A stretch of DNA of 64,000 bases from positions 706,001-770,000 of the forward strand of contig JASJDC010000002.1 of assembly GCA_030065235.1 (NCBI GenBank). The letters are read 5' to 3'. This DNA comes from Alphaproteobacteria bacterium. Lineage in GTDB: Bacteria; Pseudomonadota; Alphaproteobacteria; UBA8366; Aestuariispiraceae. The notes beneath the pieces were generated by a model. It did no database searches. It worked only from the letters and a program-made list of their open reading frames with translations, and had not been told where the DNA came from. This document shows positions 28,932 through 36,950 of this stretch, piece by piece. The position numbers and the translations under genes are program-made. Position 1 is the first letter of the stretch. The number at the start of each line of letters is the position of its first letter.

Positions 28932-29236
28932 AACCGTGATCTCCAAGAGAGGTTCTTAATAAATCGGACACTAGGACCCCTACGGCGCCTTCCGACCGAT
29001 GCATTTGTGTAGCGAGAGCAGCCGCTATGCAGCAAGAATGATCGGTCTTTCGCATGATCTTTCGTGCGAGCGCGTTGCCGAAATGCAACAAATGACGATT
29101 CTGAGGGACTTTTCGGGCGTTTGTTGGGCGTCTCAGAGCGGACGCGATGGCCGGAAATTCGCTGGACCCGACAGGTCTGGCGGCCAATTTACTGGATGGT
29201 CGGCTGTTGAGGCTTCATCCAAAATGTGGAGCGACC
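28932..29236. other. Intergenic gap between porin and yggS
   Basis: About 305 bases separate these divergent genes. I see no coding frame with a convincing start and no clear sigma-70 promoter or operator, although a strong porin promoter must lie here. Confidence 0.5.
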
Positions 29237-29899
29237 ATGACCCTACCGGATAATTTAGCTTCTGTCCGCGCTGCGATAGGTCAGGCCGAAGCGGAGGCAG
29301 GCCGTCCAGCGGGCTCGGCGCGCCTCATCGCCGTCAGCAAGACCTTCGACGCGGACGCAATCCGCCCCGCGATTGCGGCCGGCCAGCGGCATTTCGGCGA
29401 GAACCGCGTCCAGGAATCGCTGGAAAAATGGCCGTCGCTCAAGGCCGAGCACCCGGATGTCGTACTGCATCTCATCGGCCCGCTTCAGACCAACAAGGTC
29501 AATCAGGCGGTCGGTCTGTTTGATGTCTTTCACACGGTCGACCGAGAAAAACTCGCCCGGGCTTTGGCGCGCGCGTTTACGGCGCGGCAGGTCAATCCGG
29601 CCTGTTATATCCAGGTGAATATCGGCGAAGAACCGCAAAAGGCCGGCGTGGCGCCGTCTGAGACCGATGCGTTGGCCGCCTTGTGCCGGGACGAGTTGAA
29701 CCTGAATCTTGTCGGGCTGATGTGCATTCCGCCCGCCGAAGAGCCGCCGGCCCCGTACTTCGCGCTTCTGGCCAAGATCGCCGCGCGCAATAATCTGCCG
29801 CGCCTGAGCATGGGTATGAGCGGCGATTACGAAACGGCGGTGCGGATGGGCGCGACCGATATCCGCGTCGGCTCCGCCATATTCGGCGCTCGACGCTAA
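29237..29899 (+). CDS. YggS/PLPBP family pyridoxal phosphate homeostasis protein
   Basis: The 220-residue single-domain PLP-binding protein has LIAVSKTFDADAIRPAI with the cofactor lysine near residue 35, GENRVQESLEKW, LHLIGPLQTNK and the closing SMGMSGDYETAVRMGATDIRVGSAIFG. Family members buffer free PLP and influence amino-acid pools without known enzymatic activity. GGAGCG a few bases before the ATG at 29237 supports the start over an upstream ATG at 29147. Its last four bases overlap the convergent transpeptidase gene. Confidence 0.93.
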   Translation: MTLPDNLASVRAAIGQAEAEAGRPAGSARLIAVSKTFDADAIRPAIAAGQRHFGENRVQESLEKWPSLKAEHPDVVLHLIGPLQTNKVNQAVGLFDVFHTVDREKLARALARAFTARQVNPACYIQVNIGEEPQKAGVAPSETDALAALCRDELNLNLVGLMCIPPAEEPPAPYFALLAKIAARNNLPRLSMGMSGDYETAVRMGATDIRVGSAIFGARR

Positions 29900-30402
29900 G
29901 CGTCATCGACCGCCTCGACCGCGTCGCCCGGTTGAAACGCGGAGACCAGAGCGGTTAGCACGGGCAGGGAAACGGCGAGGCAGCCCTCTGTGGGAGCGAA
30001 GTCCGCGCGCGCGACATGCAGGAAGATGGCGCTTCCGGCGCCGGGTCTTGGCGGATCGTCATTATAACCAAGCGGCGCGATCAGATCATAGACCCCGTCC
30101 TCGCGCCATAAGACCTCATGCCCGCCGGAAAAGGGCAGGGCGACGCGCCGGTTGTAAGAGCCTTCCCGCGGATCGTCGCACCAACCCATATCCGGGCTTA
30201 GGGCCGTGACCTTCAGCCGCGACGCCGGCCGAGCGATCCGATCGGGTCGATAGAAGACTTCGCGCAACGGCCAACGCCCGATCGGTGTGGCGCCGTCGCC
30301 TTCTCTCTTATCGGTGCGCAGACCACCCTTGCCGCTGGCGCAGCGGTGGCGTGCGCCGTCCGGTGTTATCAGCCAGGGCTTTTCAAACCGATAGAGCGCC
30401 AT
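29896..30402 (-). CDS. L,D-transpeptidase (YkuD/ErfK-like) family protein
   Basis: The 168-residue protein matches short L,D-transpeptidases: GKGGLRTDKREGDGATPIGRWPL near the N terminus, DDPPRPGAGSAIFLHVAR with the catalytic His, and TEGCLAVSL with the catalytic Cys near residue 148. Such enzymes cross-link or trim peptidoglycan stem peptides, but no signal peptide is evident here, so its location is uncertain. The motif is a minimal form of the usual HGC.R pattern, as seen in this subfamily. Confidence 0.83.
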   Translation of the reverse strand: MALYRFEKPWLITPDGARHRCASGKGGLRTDKREGDGATPIGRWPLREVFYRPDRIARPASRLKVTALSPDMGWCDDPREGSYNRRVALPFSGGHEVLWREDGVYDLIAPLGYNDDPPRPGAGSAIFLHVARADFAPTEGCLAVSLPVLTALVSAFQPGDAVEAVDDA

Positions 30403-30410
30403 CGGTATGC

Positions 30411-31823
30411 TCAGCCAGCCTCGGCCTTCAACGCGTCATAGCGTTCAAGCGCCGAAATCATGGCGTCCGGAATGGCGTGCAGCGGCGCCGCGGCCAGGCC
30501 TGGGCGGGTCGTCTGGGCGTTCTGGCCGCTCTGGGGAATCGCCTGGGCCGTCGCAATGGACCGCGCCGGCTGGACAGGACGTTCGGCGCTGGAAGCGGTC
30601 GCGGCGGCCGACGCCGCATAGGCGCGCGCCGCTTGGGCGACCACAGCAGGATTGGCGGTCGCGATTGCGCCGGACGCCGCCGCCGACATGGACGGTTCAG
30701 GCGCCAAATCGGCGCGCGCTGTCTCTATGCCCGCCGGCTGTTCGACGTCGACGCTTTCTATCCGACCAGCGCTACGGCTGTAATTGCTCTTTGCGATCTG
30801 AATCGCCTCCTCGACTAACGGCGAGGTCGCGATATCAACCCGGCGCCCGCTTGTCTGATACGCAACGAACGGGTTTTCCATAGTCGGCGTCCCGTCCATC
30901 CGGTCCGGCAAACGCGCGGGCGTCGTCGCCGCGCCGACTGCTGTTGTGTTGGCGCGCGTCGCGCCGCTGGTGAATCGGTCGGCGGCCAACAGCACACGAT
31001 CAAGCGTACTTGGCGCCGCCTGATTCTCCGCCAGCGCGTCGAGCAGGCGCGCCGTTTCCGGCGCGACCCGGCGTCGTGGCGGTGCAGAAAAGCTTGAGAA
31101 AATCTCAGCGTCTGACGGTTCTTGCGATTTAGTGTCAAGCGTCGCGCTTGTGAGCCGCGCGGTCGTTTGATTTCCGTCAACCTGCGCGGCGGCTACGCTC
31201 GGCGGGCCGAGGGTTGCGGCGCTCACGGGTCCCGCCGCAAAAGGCGGAAGGGTCTCTGTGGATTCATCAGACGCCGACCATGAGGCGCCGCCGGCCAGCA
31301 CCGTCGGTCCGCTGTCGGTGCTGTCGAATTCTGGATCGTCGATTCCTGGTTCGTCGCTTTCCGGACTGTCTTCGATGAGAAAGGCGGTGACATGCTCGCC
31401 GACATCGCGGCCGCTATGATCTTTCAGGATGACGTTCCCAAGAGCGCTGCCAAAACCGACCGGACCGCCGAAAACCGCGCCGCCGATCAACCGCGCCCCA
31501 TGCTCGATTTGGTCTCCTGTGATGGCCCGATACAGGTGACTGACGACCGGCAAATGCTGCAGCGGGTTGACGATATCGAGGAAGTCGTCGAAGCCGAAAC
31601 CGTCCGATCCGAAAAACGCCGGGTCGTCGGACCGCGCGATCCTCATCTCATCCGCCAACGCCTCGTCGCCTCCGTTGCGCAAGGCGACGCGCGCGTCGTC
31701 CGAAAGACGCTCCGGCCGGCTCGAATCGGATGTGACGCGGGCGCGGGCGGCGTCGGGAACCATGAGCGACCATGGCGCAAATCGGGGACCTGGGCCCGCC
31801 GCCGATCCGGAATCCGGCATCAT
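30411..31823 (-). CDS. Hypothetical protein with a conserved DDFLDIVNPLQHLPVV segment
   Basis: About 470 residues from the ATG at 31823, which has GGAG seven bases ahead; the frame runs further upstream but there it only mirrors the gap before the response regulator. Residues 60-125 hold a conserved block (FDDFLDIVNPLQHLPVVSHLY, then a Gly-rich RLIGGAVFGGPVGFGSALG helix that may insert in membranes). The rest is low-complexity and alanine-rich, likely disordered. I recall similar blocks in unnamed alphaproteobacterial proteins but no function is known to me. Confidence 0.65.
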   Translation of the reverse strand: MMPDSGSAAGPGPRFAPWSLMVPDAARARVTSDSSRPERLSDDARVALRNGGDEALADEMRIARSDDPAFFGSDGFGFDDFLDIVNPLQHLPVVSHLYRAITGDQIEHGARLIGGAVFGGPVGFGSALGNVILKDHSGRDVGEHVTAFLIEDSPESDEPGIDDPEFDSTDSGPTVLAGGASWSASDESTETLPPFAAGPVSAATLGPPSVAAAQVDGNQTTARLTSATLDTKSQEPSDAEIFSSFSAPPRRRVAPETARLLDALAENQAAPSTLDRVLLAADRFTSGATRANTTAVGAATTPARLPDRMDGTPTMENPFVAYQTSGRRVDIATSPLVEEAIQIAKSNYSRSAGRIESVDVEQPAGIETARADLAPEPSMSAAASGAIATANPAVVAQAARAYAASAAATASSAERPVQPARSIATAQAIPQSGQNAQTTRPGLAAAPLHAIPDAMISALERYDALKAEAG

Positions 31824-32038
31824 CCTCTTACTCCTCTCACTCTCCTCCATCGTTGTAGCAGGAATGGCGCCAGACTCCGTCGGCCGCCACGGCGCGCGGC
31901 CGCAGCCGAGCGACTCGCTTGCGATTCGTTGCAGACTGGGCCGCGCTTGGGTTAGACATCGGGGCGCGCACGCACCCGTAGGAAGCGGCTCGGCCGCCAG
32001 TTGGCGCCAAAATCGCGGGGCGAACGAGAGGAGTGGGC

Positions 32039-32725
32039 ATGGTTGGCAAGAAGATTCTGCTGGTCGACGACGATGGTGAATTGCGCAGCTCCTTGCAGGA
32101 ACAATTGCAGGTCCACGGCGAATTCCAGACCGTCGGCGTTGGTGACGCCGCGGCGGCGTTGGAAGCGGCCAAAACAGACCACTATGATGCAATTCTGTTG
32201 GATGTCGGTCTGCCGGATATGGATGGACGCGAAGGGTGCCGGCTCCTGCGGCGCAACGGCGTGACTTGTCCGATCATCATGCTCACCGCGCATGACACCG
32301 ATTCCGACACGATTCTGGGCCTCGACGCTGGGGCCAACGACTATGTCACCAAGCCCTTTCGCCTGAATGTGCTGTTGGCGCGGCTGCGCGCCCAGCTGCG
32401 ACAGCATGAGCAGAGCGAAGACGCGATCTTCACGATCGGCCGGTTCACCTTCAAACCCTCGGCCAAAATCCTGCTGGACGAGGCGGCGAACGCCAAGGTG
32501 CGCTTGACCGAAAAAGAGACCTCCATCCTGAAATATCTTTATCGCGCCGGCGACAAGGTCATCGCGCGGGACACGCTGCTCGGTGAGGTTTGGGGTTATA
32601 ACGCTGGCGTAACGACACACACGCTGGAGACTCATGTCTACCGGCTGCGGCAAAAAATTGAGAAAGACCCCTCTAACGCCGAACTACTCGTGACAGAACC
32701 GGGCGGGTATCGTTTAGTTCCCTGA
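32039..32725 (+). CDS. OmpR-family response regulator, CenR-like
   Basis: The 228-residue protein has a receiver domain (ILLVDDDGE, phospho-acceptor in AILLDVGLPDMDG near residue 53, TKPF lysine) and an OmpR-type winged-helix domain (VRLTEKETSILKYLY, TTHTLETHVYRLRQKIE). The C-terminal wording resembles Caulobacter CenR, an essential envelope regulator, but the assignment is by resemblance. AGAGGAG five bases before the ATG at 32039 fixes the start. No histidine kinase gene is nearby, so it is an orphan regulator here. Confidence 0.85.
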   Translation: MVGKKILLVDDDGELRSSLQEQLQVHGEFQTVGVGDAAAALEAAKTDHYDAILLDVGLPDMDGREGCRLLRRNGVTCPIIMLTAHDTDSDTILGLDAGANDYVTKPFRLNVLLARLRAQLRQHEQSEDAIFTIGRFTFKPSAKILLDEAANAKVRLTEKETSILKYLYRAGDKVIARDTLLGEVWGYNAGVTTHTLETHVYRLRQKIEKDPSNAELLVTEPGGYRLVP

Positions 32726-32804
32726 TCGGGTTTGGTTCGGGTCGTGCGTTGGGGGCCGGTCGAACCGGAACAGGGGAAATCGGATATCGGGTGGCGCCCA
32801 GATC

Positions 32805-33692
32805 GTGGCCAATCAGTCCAAATTTTCGATTCGATTCTGGGGAACGCGCGGGAGCATCGCCTGCGCGGGACCGGATACTGTCCGATATGGCGGCAACACC
32901 TCCTGTGTCGAAATCATGTGCGGCGCCTACCGCATGGTGTTCGACGCCGGATCCGGTTTGCCCATGCTCGGTCGCCACATCATGCGGCAGGTCGCCAATG
33001 GCGACGAGCCCGGCGCGGAAGAGGTTTCGCCGGAGACCGCCTCGCCCACAGACACCGACATTTTTTTGACCCATACCCATCTCGACCATATTATCGGCCT
33101 GCCCTTTTTCGCCTTGTTTCACATACCCGGCCTGCCGATCACGATGCATGCCGGTCATCTCAAGGCGCAGGGCGAGGCGCTGCACAATGTCCTATCGGCG
33201 ATGATGAAGGCGCCGTTATTCCCGGTGCCGCCGGAGGTCTTCGCGGCGAATGTCGATTTCGTCGATTTTGAGGCGGGCGAGACCCTCACGCCGCGCGAGG
33301 GCGTCACTTTGCGCACCGCGCCGTTGCATCATCCGAACAGCGCGACAGGATACCGGATCGACTATGGCGGCAAGTCGATCTGCTACATCACCGATACCGA
33401 GCACTATCCGGACCGTCTGGATGAGCAGGTGGTGTCTTTGGTGCGCGGGGCCGACATCATGGTCTATGACGCCACCTATACCGACGAGGAGTATCCGCGC
33501 TTCGTCGGGTTCGGGCATTCGACCTGGCAGGAAGCGATCAAGGTCGCCGACGCCGCCGAGGTCGATACGTTGGTTCTGTTTCATCACGATCCCAGCCACA
33601 ATGACGAGGCGATGGACGTCATTGCCGAAGAAGCCTCGGCCGCACGCCCCGGCACGCTCGTGGCGCGCGAAGGCATGACGCTGACGCCCTGA
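32805..33692 (+). CDS. Metallo-beta-lactamase-fold hydrolase
   Basis: The 295-residue protein begins FSIRFWGTRGSIACAGPDT, then VFDAGSGL and the zinc-binding THTHLDHIIGLPFF near residue 87, with further histidines in HHPNSATGYRIDYGG, CYITDTEH and the LFHHDPSH segment. This resembles RNase Z- and cyclic-phosphodiesterase-like members of the superfamily; the substrate is unknown. GTG at 32805 is the start that preserves the whole first strand, though the ribosome-binding site is weak. Confidence 0.85.
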   Translation: MANQSKFSIRFWGTRGSIACAGPDTVRYGGNTSCVEIMCGAYRMVFDAGSGLPMLGRHIMRQVANGDEPGAEEVSPETASPTDTDIFLTHTHLDHIIGLPFFALFHIPGLPITMHAGHLKAQGEALHNVLSAMMKAPLFPVPPEVFAANVDFVDFEAGETLTPREGVTLRTAPLHHPNSATGYRIDYGGKSICYITDTEHYPDRLDEQVVSLVRGADIMVYDATYTDEEYPRFVGFGHSTWQEAIKVADAAEVDTLVLFHHDPSHNDEAMDVIAEEASAARPGTLVAREGMTLTP

Positions 33693-33714
33693 CGCGGGCG
33701 CGCGGCCGACCCGG

Positions 33715-34605
33715 ATGACGGAAGTTCCGGAAAAGACCGGCCTGCCATGGCGGCTGCGCTGGCGCCGCGCGAGGCTGGGGCTCCAAACTCTTTTCGGGGC
33801 CGCGCCCGCCGGCTACTTCATTCCCTATCGCTACGCCGCGCAGATCCGGCCTTATGATCCGGCCGCCGTCGCGTATCCGGAATTGGCGGCGGCGTTCGAC
33901 GCCGCCAATGACGCGATGGCGGCGCATCGGGCTGAAATTGATCGGCATCGCGCAACGCTGCAGCAGATCGAAATCGACGCTTCGCCCCCGGAGCCGCGTT
34001 GGGCTCAAGACTGGTTTCCGCGCCTCGATGGCGCCGCCGGCTACGCCATGGTCCGCCGGTTCGAACCGCGCCGGCTGGTCGAGATTGGTTCCGGCCATTC
34101 AACCCGGTTCTATCGCCGCGCCGTATTGGATGGCGGCCTGCCGACCCGGATCACGGCGATCGATCCGGCGCCGCGCGCTGATCTGTCCGGCCTCGACGGC
34201 GTCTCCCTGGTGCGTTCGGTCGTTCAGAGTGCAGACTTGGCGCTGTTCGACGCGCTGGGCCGCGGGGATTTTCTCTGTATCGACAGCAGCCACATCCTGA
34301 TGCCGGCCAGCGATGTAGACCTGCTGCTCAACTCGATTTTGCCGCGCCTGCCGAGCGGCGTCGTCCTGCATATCCACGATATGTTTCTGCCCTGGGACTA
34401 TCCGGCCGCTTGGGCCTGGCGCGGCTATAATGAGCAGTCGGGCGTGGCGGCGCTGCTGTCCGGCGGCCTCTATGAGATTCTTTGGTCCAGCCAGTGGGCG
34501 TTGCGCAAAGGCTTGGTCGCAGCCGAGGGCGGCGGCGATTGGATTTCTGACATCGTCATGCCCAAGGGCGGCTTTGAATCCAGCCTGTGGCTGCGGAAAC
34601 GCTGA
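33715..34605 (+). CDS. Class I SAM-dependent methyltransferase-like protein
   Basis: The 296-residue protein contains the Rossmann-type motif RLVEIGSGHSTRFY near residue 123, an acidic second strand TAIDPAP and DFLCIDSSHIL, which fits the Methyltransf_24-type fold. The N-terminal 100 residues are a family-specific helical region. The substrate is not evident. It starts 22 bases after the hydrolase gene and converges with the ABC transporter operon. Confidence 0.75.
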   Translation: MTEVPEKTGLPWRLRWRRARLGLQTLFGAAPAGYFIPYRYAAQIRPYDPAAVAYPELAAAFDAANDAMAAHRAEIDRHRATLQQIEIDASPPEPRWAQDWFPRLDGAAGYAMVRRFEPRRLVEIGSGHSTRFYRRAVLDGGLPTRITAIDPAPRADLSGLDGVSLVRSVVQSADLALFDALGRGDFLCIDSSHILMPASDVDLLLNSILPRLPSGVVLHIHDMFLPWDYPAAWAWRGYNEQSGVAALLSGGLYEILWSSQWALRKGLVAAEGGGDWISDIVMPKGGFESSLWLRKR

Positions 34606-34614
34606 GCTTGCGCG

Positions 34615-35868
34615 TTATTTGTACGGGTCCGCCGCGTCCCGCAGCCCGTCGCCGAGGAATTGGAAGGCCAACACCACCATAATCACCGGGATGGCCGGAT
34701 AGAGCAGCCAGGGATAGAGCGCGACAGCGTTAAAGTTCTGCGCTTCGTTCAGCAGCACGCCCCAACTGGTGATCGGCGGCCGCAGGCCAAGGCCGAGGAA
34801 ACTGAGCGCCGTCTCGCCGAGGATCATGCTGGGGATCGCCAGGGTAGCCGAGGCGATTAGGTGGCTCATGAAGCTCGGCATCAGGTGGCGTCCGATGATC
34901 CGTTTCGGTTTCGCCCCCATCAATTGCGCCGCAACGGCGAAATCCTCCTCGCGCAGCGCCAGAAGTTTAGATCGGACCGCGCGCGCCAGTCCCGGCCAAT
35001 CCAGCAGTCCGAGAATAACCGTGATCCCCATGAAGACGAGGATCGGCGACCAGGTTACCGGCATCGCGGCGCTCAACGCCATCCAAAGAGGTAAGGCGGG
35101 GAAGGATCGGATGACCTCGATCACCCTCTGGACGATCGAATCCACCCAGCCTCCGTAGTAGCCGGCGACCCCGCCGATCACCATGCCCAGTACGAAACTG
35201 ATGATCACCCCCACCAAGCCGACGGTAAGCGAGATGCGCGCGCCCTGGATGATCCGTGACTGGATGTCTCGTCCCAGCCGGTCTGTGCCGAGATAGAAGA
35301 AATGACTGTTTTGCGCGGGGCACACGATCCGGAAATTGGCGTCCCAAACGCCCCAGAATTTGTAATCCGATCCAGCATAGTCGCTGGTCGTGCAGAAGAA
35401 CCGCAGCGGCCTCGGCTCCGACCGGTCCTCGGTATATTCAGACCGCAAGAACTCCATGTTCAGGGTGACTTCATAGTCATAGACAAACGGCCCGACGAAC
35501 GATCCTTCGTGGAACCAATAGACCTCCTGCGGCGGCGCGTAGAGAAAATCGGTATGGCGATGGCTGAAATTATATGGCGCCAGAATCTCCGAAATGGCGA
35601 TGGAGAGATAGACCAGGACCAGATAGACGCCGCTGATGACCGCCAGCTTGTGGCGCTTGAACTTCATCCACATCAGCACCCATTGCGAGGCGAGGTAATA
35701 CTCTTCCTGCTCCGGCGTCAGGGTGACCGCGGCGTTCGGGTCGAATGGGCCTTTGTTGACGTAATGCTTCAGAGGTTCCGACGCTCGCGTGGTTTCGGAG
35801 GCTTCAGACGCGGTCTGGGACGCGCCCGGTCGGGCCGCGTCAGGTTGCGATTGCGTCGTGTCGACCAT
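34615..35868 (-). CDS. Peptide-type ABC transporter permease (OppC/DppC-like) with enlarged periplasmic loop
   Basis: The 417-residue permease ends the transporter operon. The binding-protein-dependent transport signature is visible from FFYLGTDRLGRDIQSRIIQGARISL through LREEDFAVAAQLMGAKPKRIIGRHLMP, the EAA loop contacting the ATPase. It is longer than typical OppC (about 300): a soluble N-terminal stretch of 70 residues precedes the first membrane segment, and about 100 residues lie between segment one and the core. Confidence 0.92.
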   Translation of the reverse strand: MVDTTQSQPDAARPGASQTASEASETTRASEPLKHYVNKGPFDPNAAVTLTPEQEEYYLASQWVLMWMKFKRHKLAVISGVYLVLVYLSIAISEILAPYNFSHRHTDFLYAPPQEVYWFHEGSFVGPFVYDYEVTLNMEFLRSEYTEDRSEPRPLRFFCTTSDYAGSDYKFWGVWDANFRIVCPAQNSHFFYLGTDRLGRDIQSRIIQGARISLTVGLVGVIISFVLGMVIGGVAGYYGGWVDSIVQRVIEVIRSFPALPLWMALSAAMPVTWSPILVFMGITVILGLLDWPGLARAVRSKLLALREEDFAVAAQLMGAKPKRIIGRHLMPSFMSHLIASATLAIPSMILGETALSFLGLGLRPPITSWGVLLNEAQNFNAVALYPWLLYPAIPVIMVVLAFQFLGDGLRDAADPYK

Positions 35869-35889
35869 CGGCTCCCTCCCGCCTCGACC

Positions 35890-36888
35890 CTATTTCGCCA
35901 CTTCCGCGCCGAGGCGGATACGCGGGTCCAGAACGGCGAGCGCCAGATCGGAAATCAAGGTGCCGATCACCGTCAACATCGCCAGAAACATCAGGAAGCT
36001 GCCGGCCAGGAACATGTCCTGGCTCTGCAGAGACCGGAGCAGCATGGGGCCGGTCGTCTCCAGGCTCAGGACGATCGAGACGATGGCCGAGCCGGAAATG
36101 ATTTCCGGCAAGAGGTTGCCGATATCGGCGATGAACGGGTTCAGCGCCATGCGCAGCGGGTATTTGATCAGCGCCTTTTTCGGCGGCACGCCCTTAGCGC
36201 GGGCGGTGACGACATATTGCTTGTGCAGTTCGTCCAGCAGGTTCGCGCGCAGCCGCCGGATCATCCCCGCCGTGCCGGACGTGCCGATGACGACGACCGG
36301 CACCCAGAGATTCTCCAGTACATTCAGGAACTTGTCCCAGGACATGGGCGCGTTGCGGAACTCGTCATCAACCAGCCCGCCGATCGAGGTCCCGAAATAG
36401 ACGTTGGCCAGATACATCAGGATCAGGGCCAGCAAGAAGTTTGGCGTCGCCAGACCGATGAATCCCAGAAAGGTCAGGGCGTAATCGCCGGGACTGTATT
36501 GCCGCACCGCCGAGTAGACGCCGATCGGGAAGGCGACGATATAGACAAACACGATTGTGCTGAAAGAGACGACAATCGTGAGGAAGGCGCGGTCGCCGAT
36601 CACGTCCGAGACCGGCAACTCGTATTCGAAGGAATAGCCGAGATTGCCTTGCAGCAAACCGGCGAGCCAGACGAAATACTGTTTCACCAGCGGCTCGCCG
36701 ATGCCGAATTCGCGGCGCAGATATTCGAGTCTCTCGCGGCTGATCTCCTCGCCCTGGGACTGCAGCTCGGCGACCATCGTCGTTAGATAGTCGCCGGGCG
36801 GCAGCTGAATGATGATGAAGACGAAAACGCTGATCACCAGCAGCGTCGGTATCATCACCAGCAGTCGATGGATGATATAGCCCAGCAT
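35890..36888 (-). CDS. Peptide-type ABC transporter permease (OppB/DppB-like)
   Basis: The 332-residue protein starts MLGYIIHRLLVMIPTLLVIS, a standard OppB first membrane segment, and has the EAA-loop equivalent QYVVTARAKGVPPKKALIKYPLRMALNPF. About six membrane segments are visible. Together with the OppC-like gene 21 bases downstream it forms the channel. Confidence 0.93.
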   Translation of the reverse strand: MLGYIIHRLLVMIPTLLVISVFVFIIIQLPPGDYLTTMVAELQSQGEEISRERLEYLRREFGIGEPLVKQYFVWLAGLLQGNLGYSFEYELPVSDVIGDRAFLTIVVSFSTIVFVYIVAFPIGVYSAVRQYSPGDYALTFLGFIGLATPNFLLALILMYLANVYFGTSIGGLVDDEFRNAPMSWDKFLNVLENLWVPVVVIGTSGTAGMIRRLRANLLDELHKQYVVTARAKGVPPKKALIKYPLRMALNPFIADIGNLLPEIISGSAIVSIVLSLETTGPMLLRSLQSQDMFLAGSFLMFLAMLTVIGTLISDLALAVLDPRIRLGAEVAK

Positions 36889-36950
36889 CGTTCGCTAAAC
36901 CCGTCTCCCCAGACCCAGACCGCGTCCCCGACTCGCGCGCGAGCCCGCGG

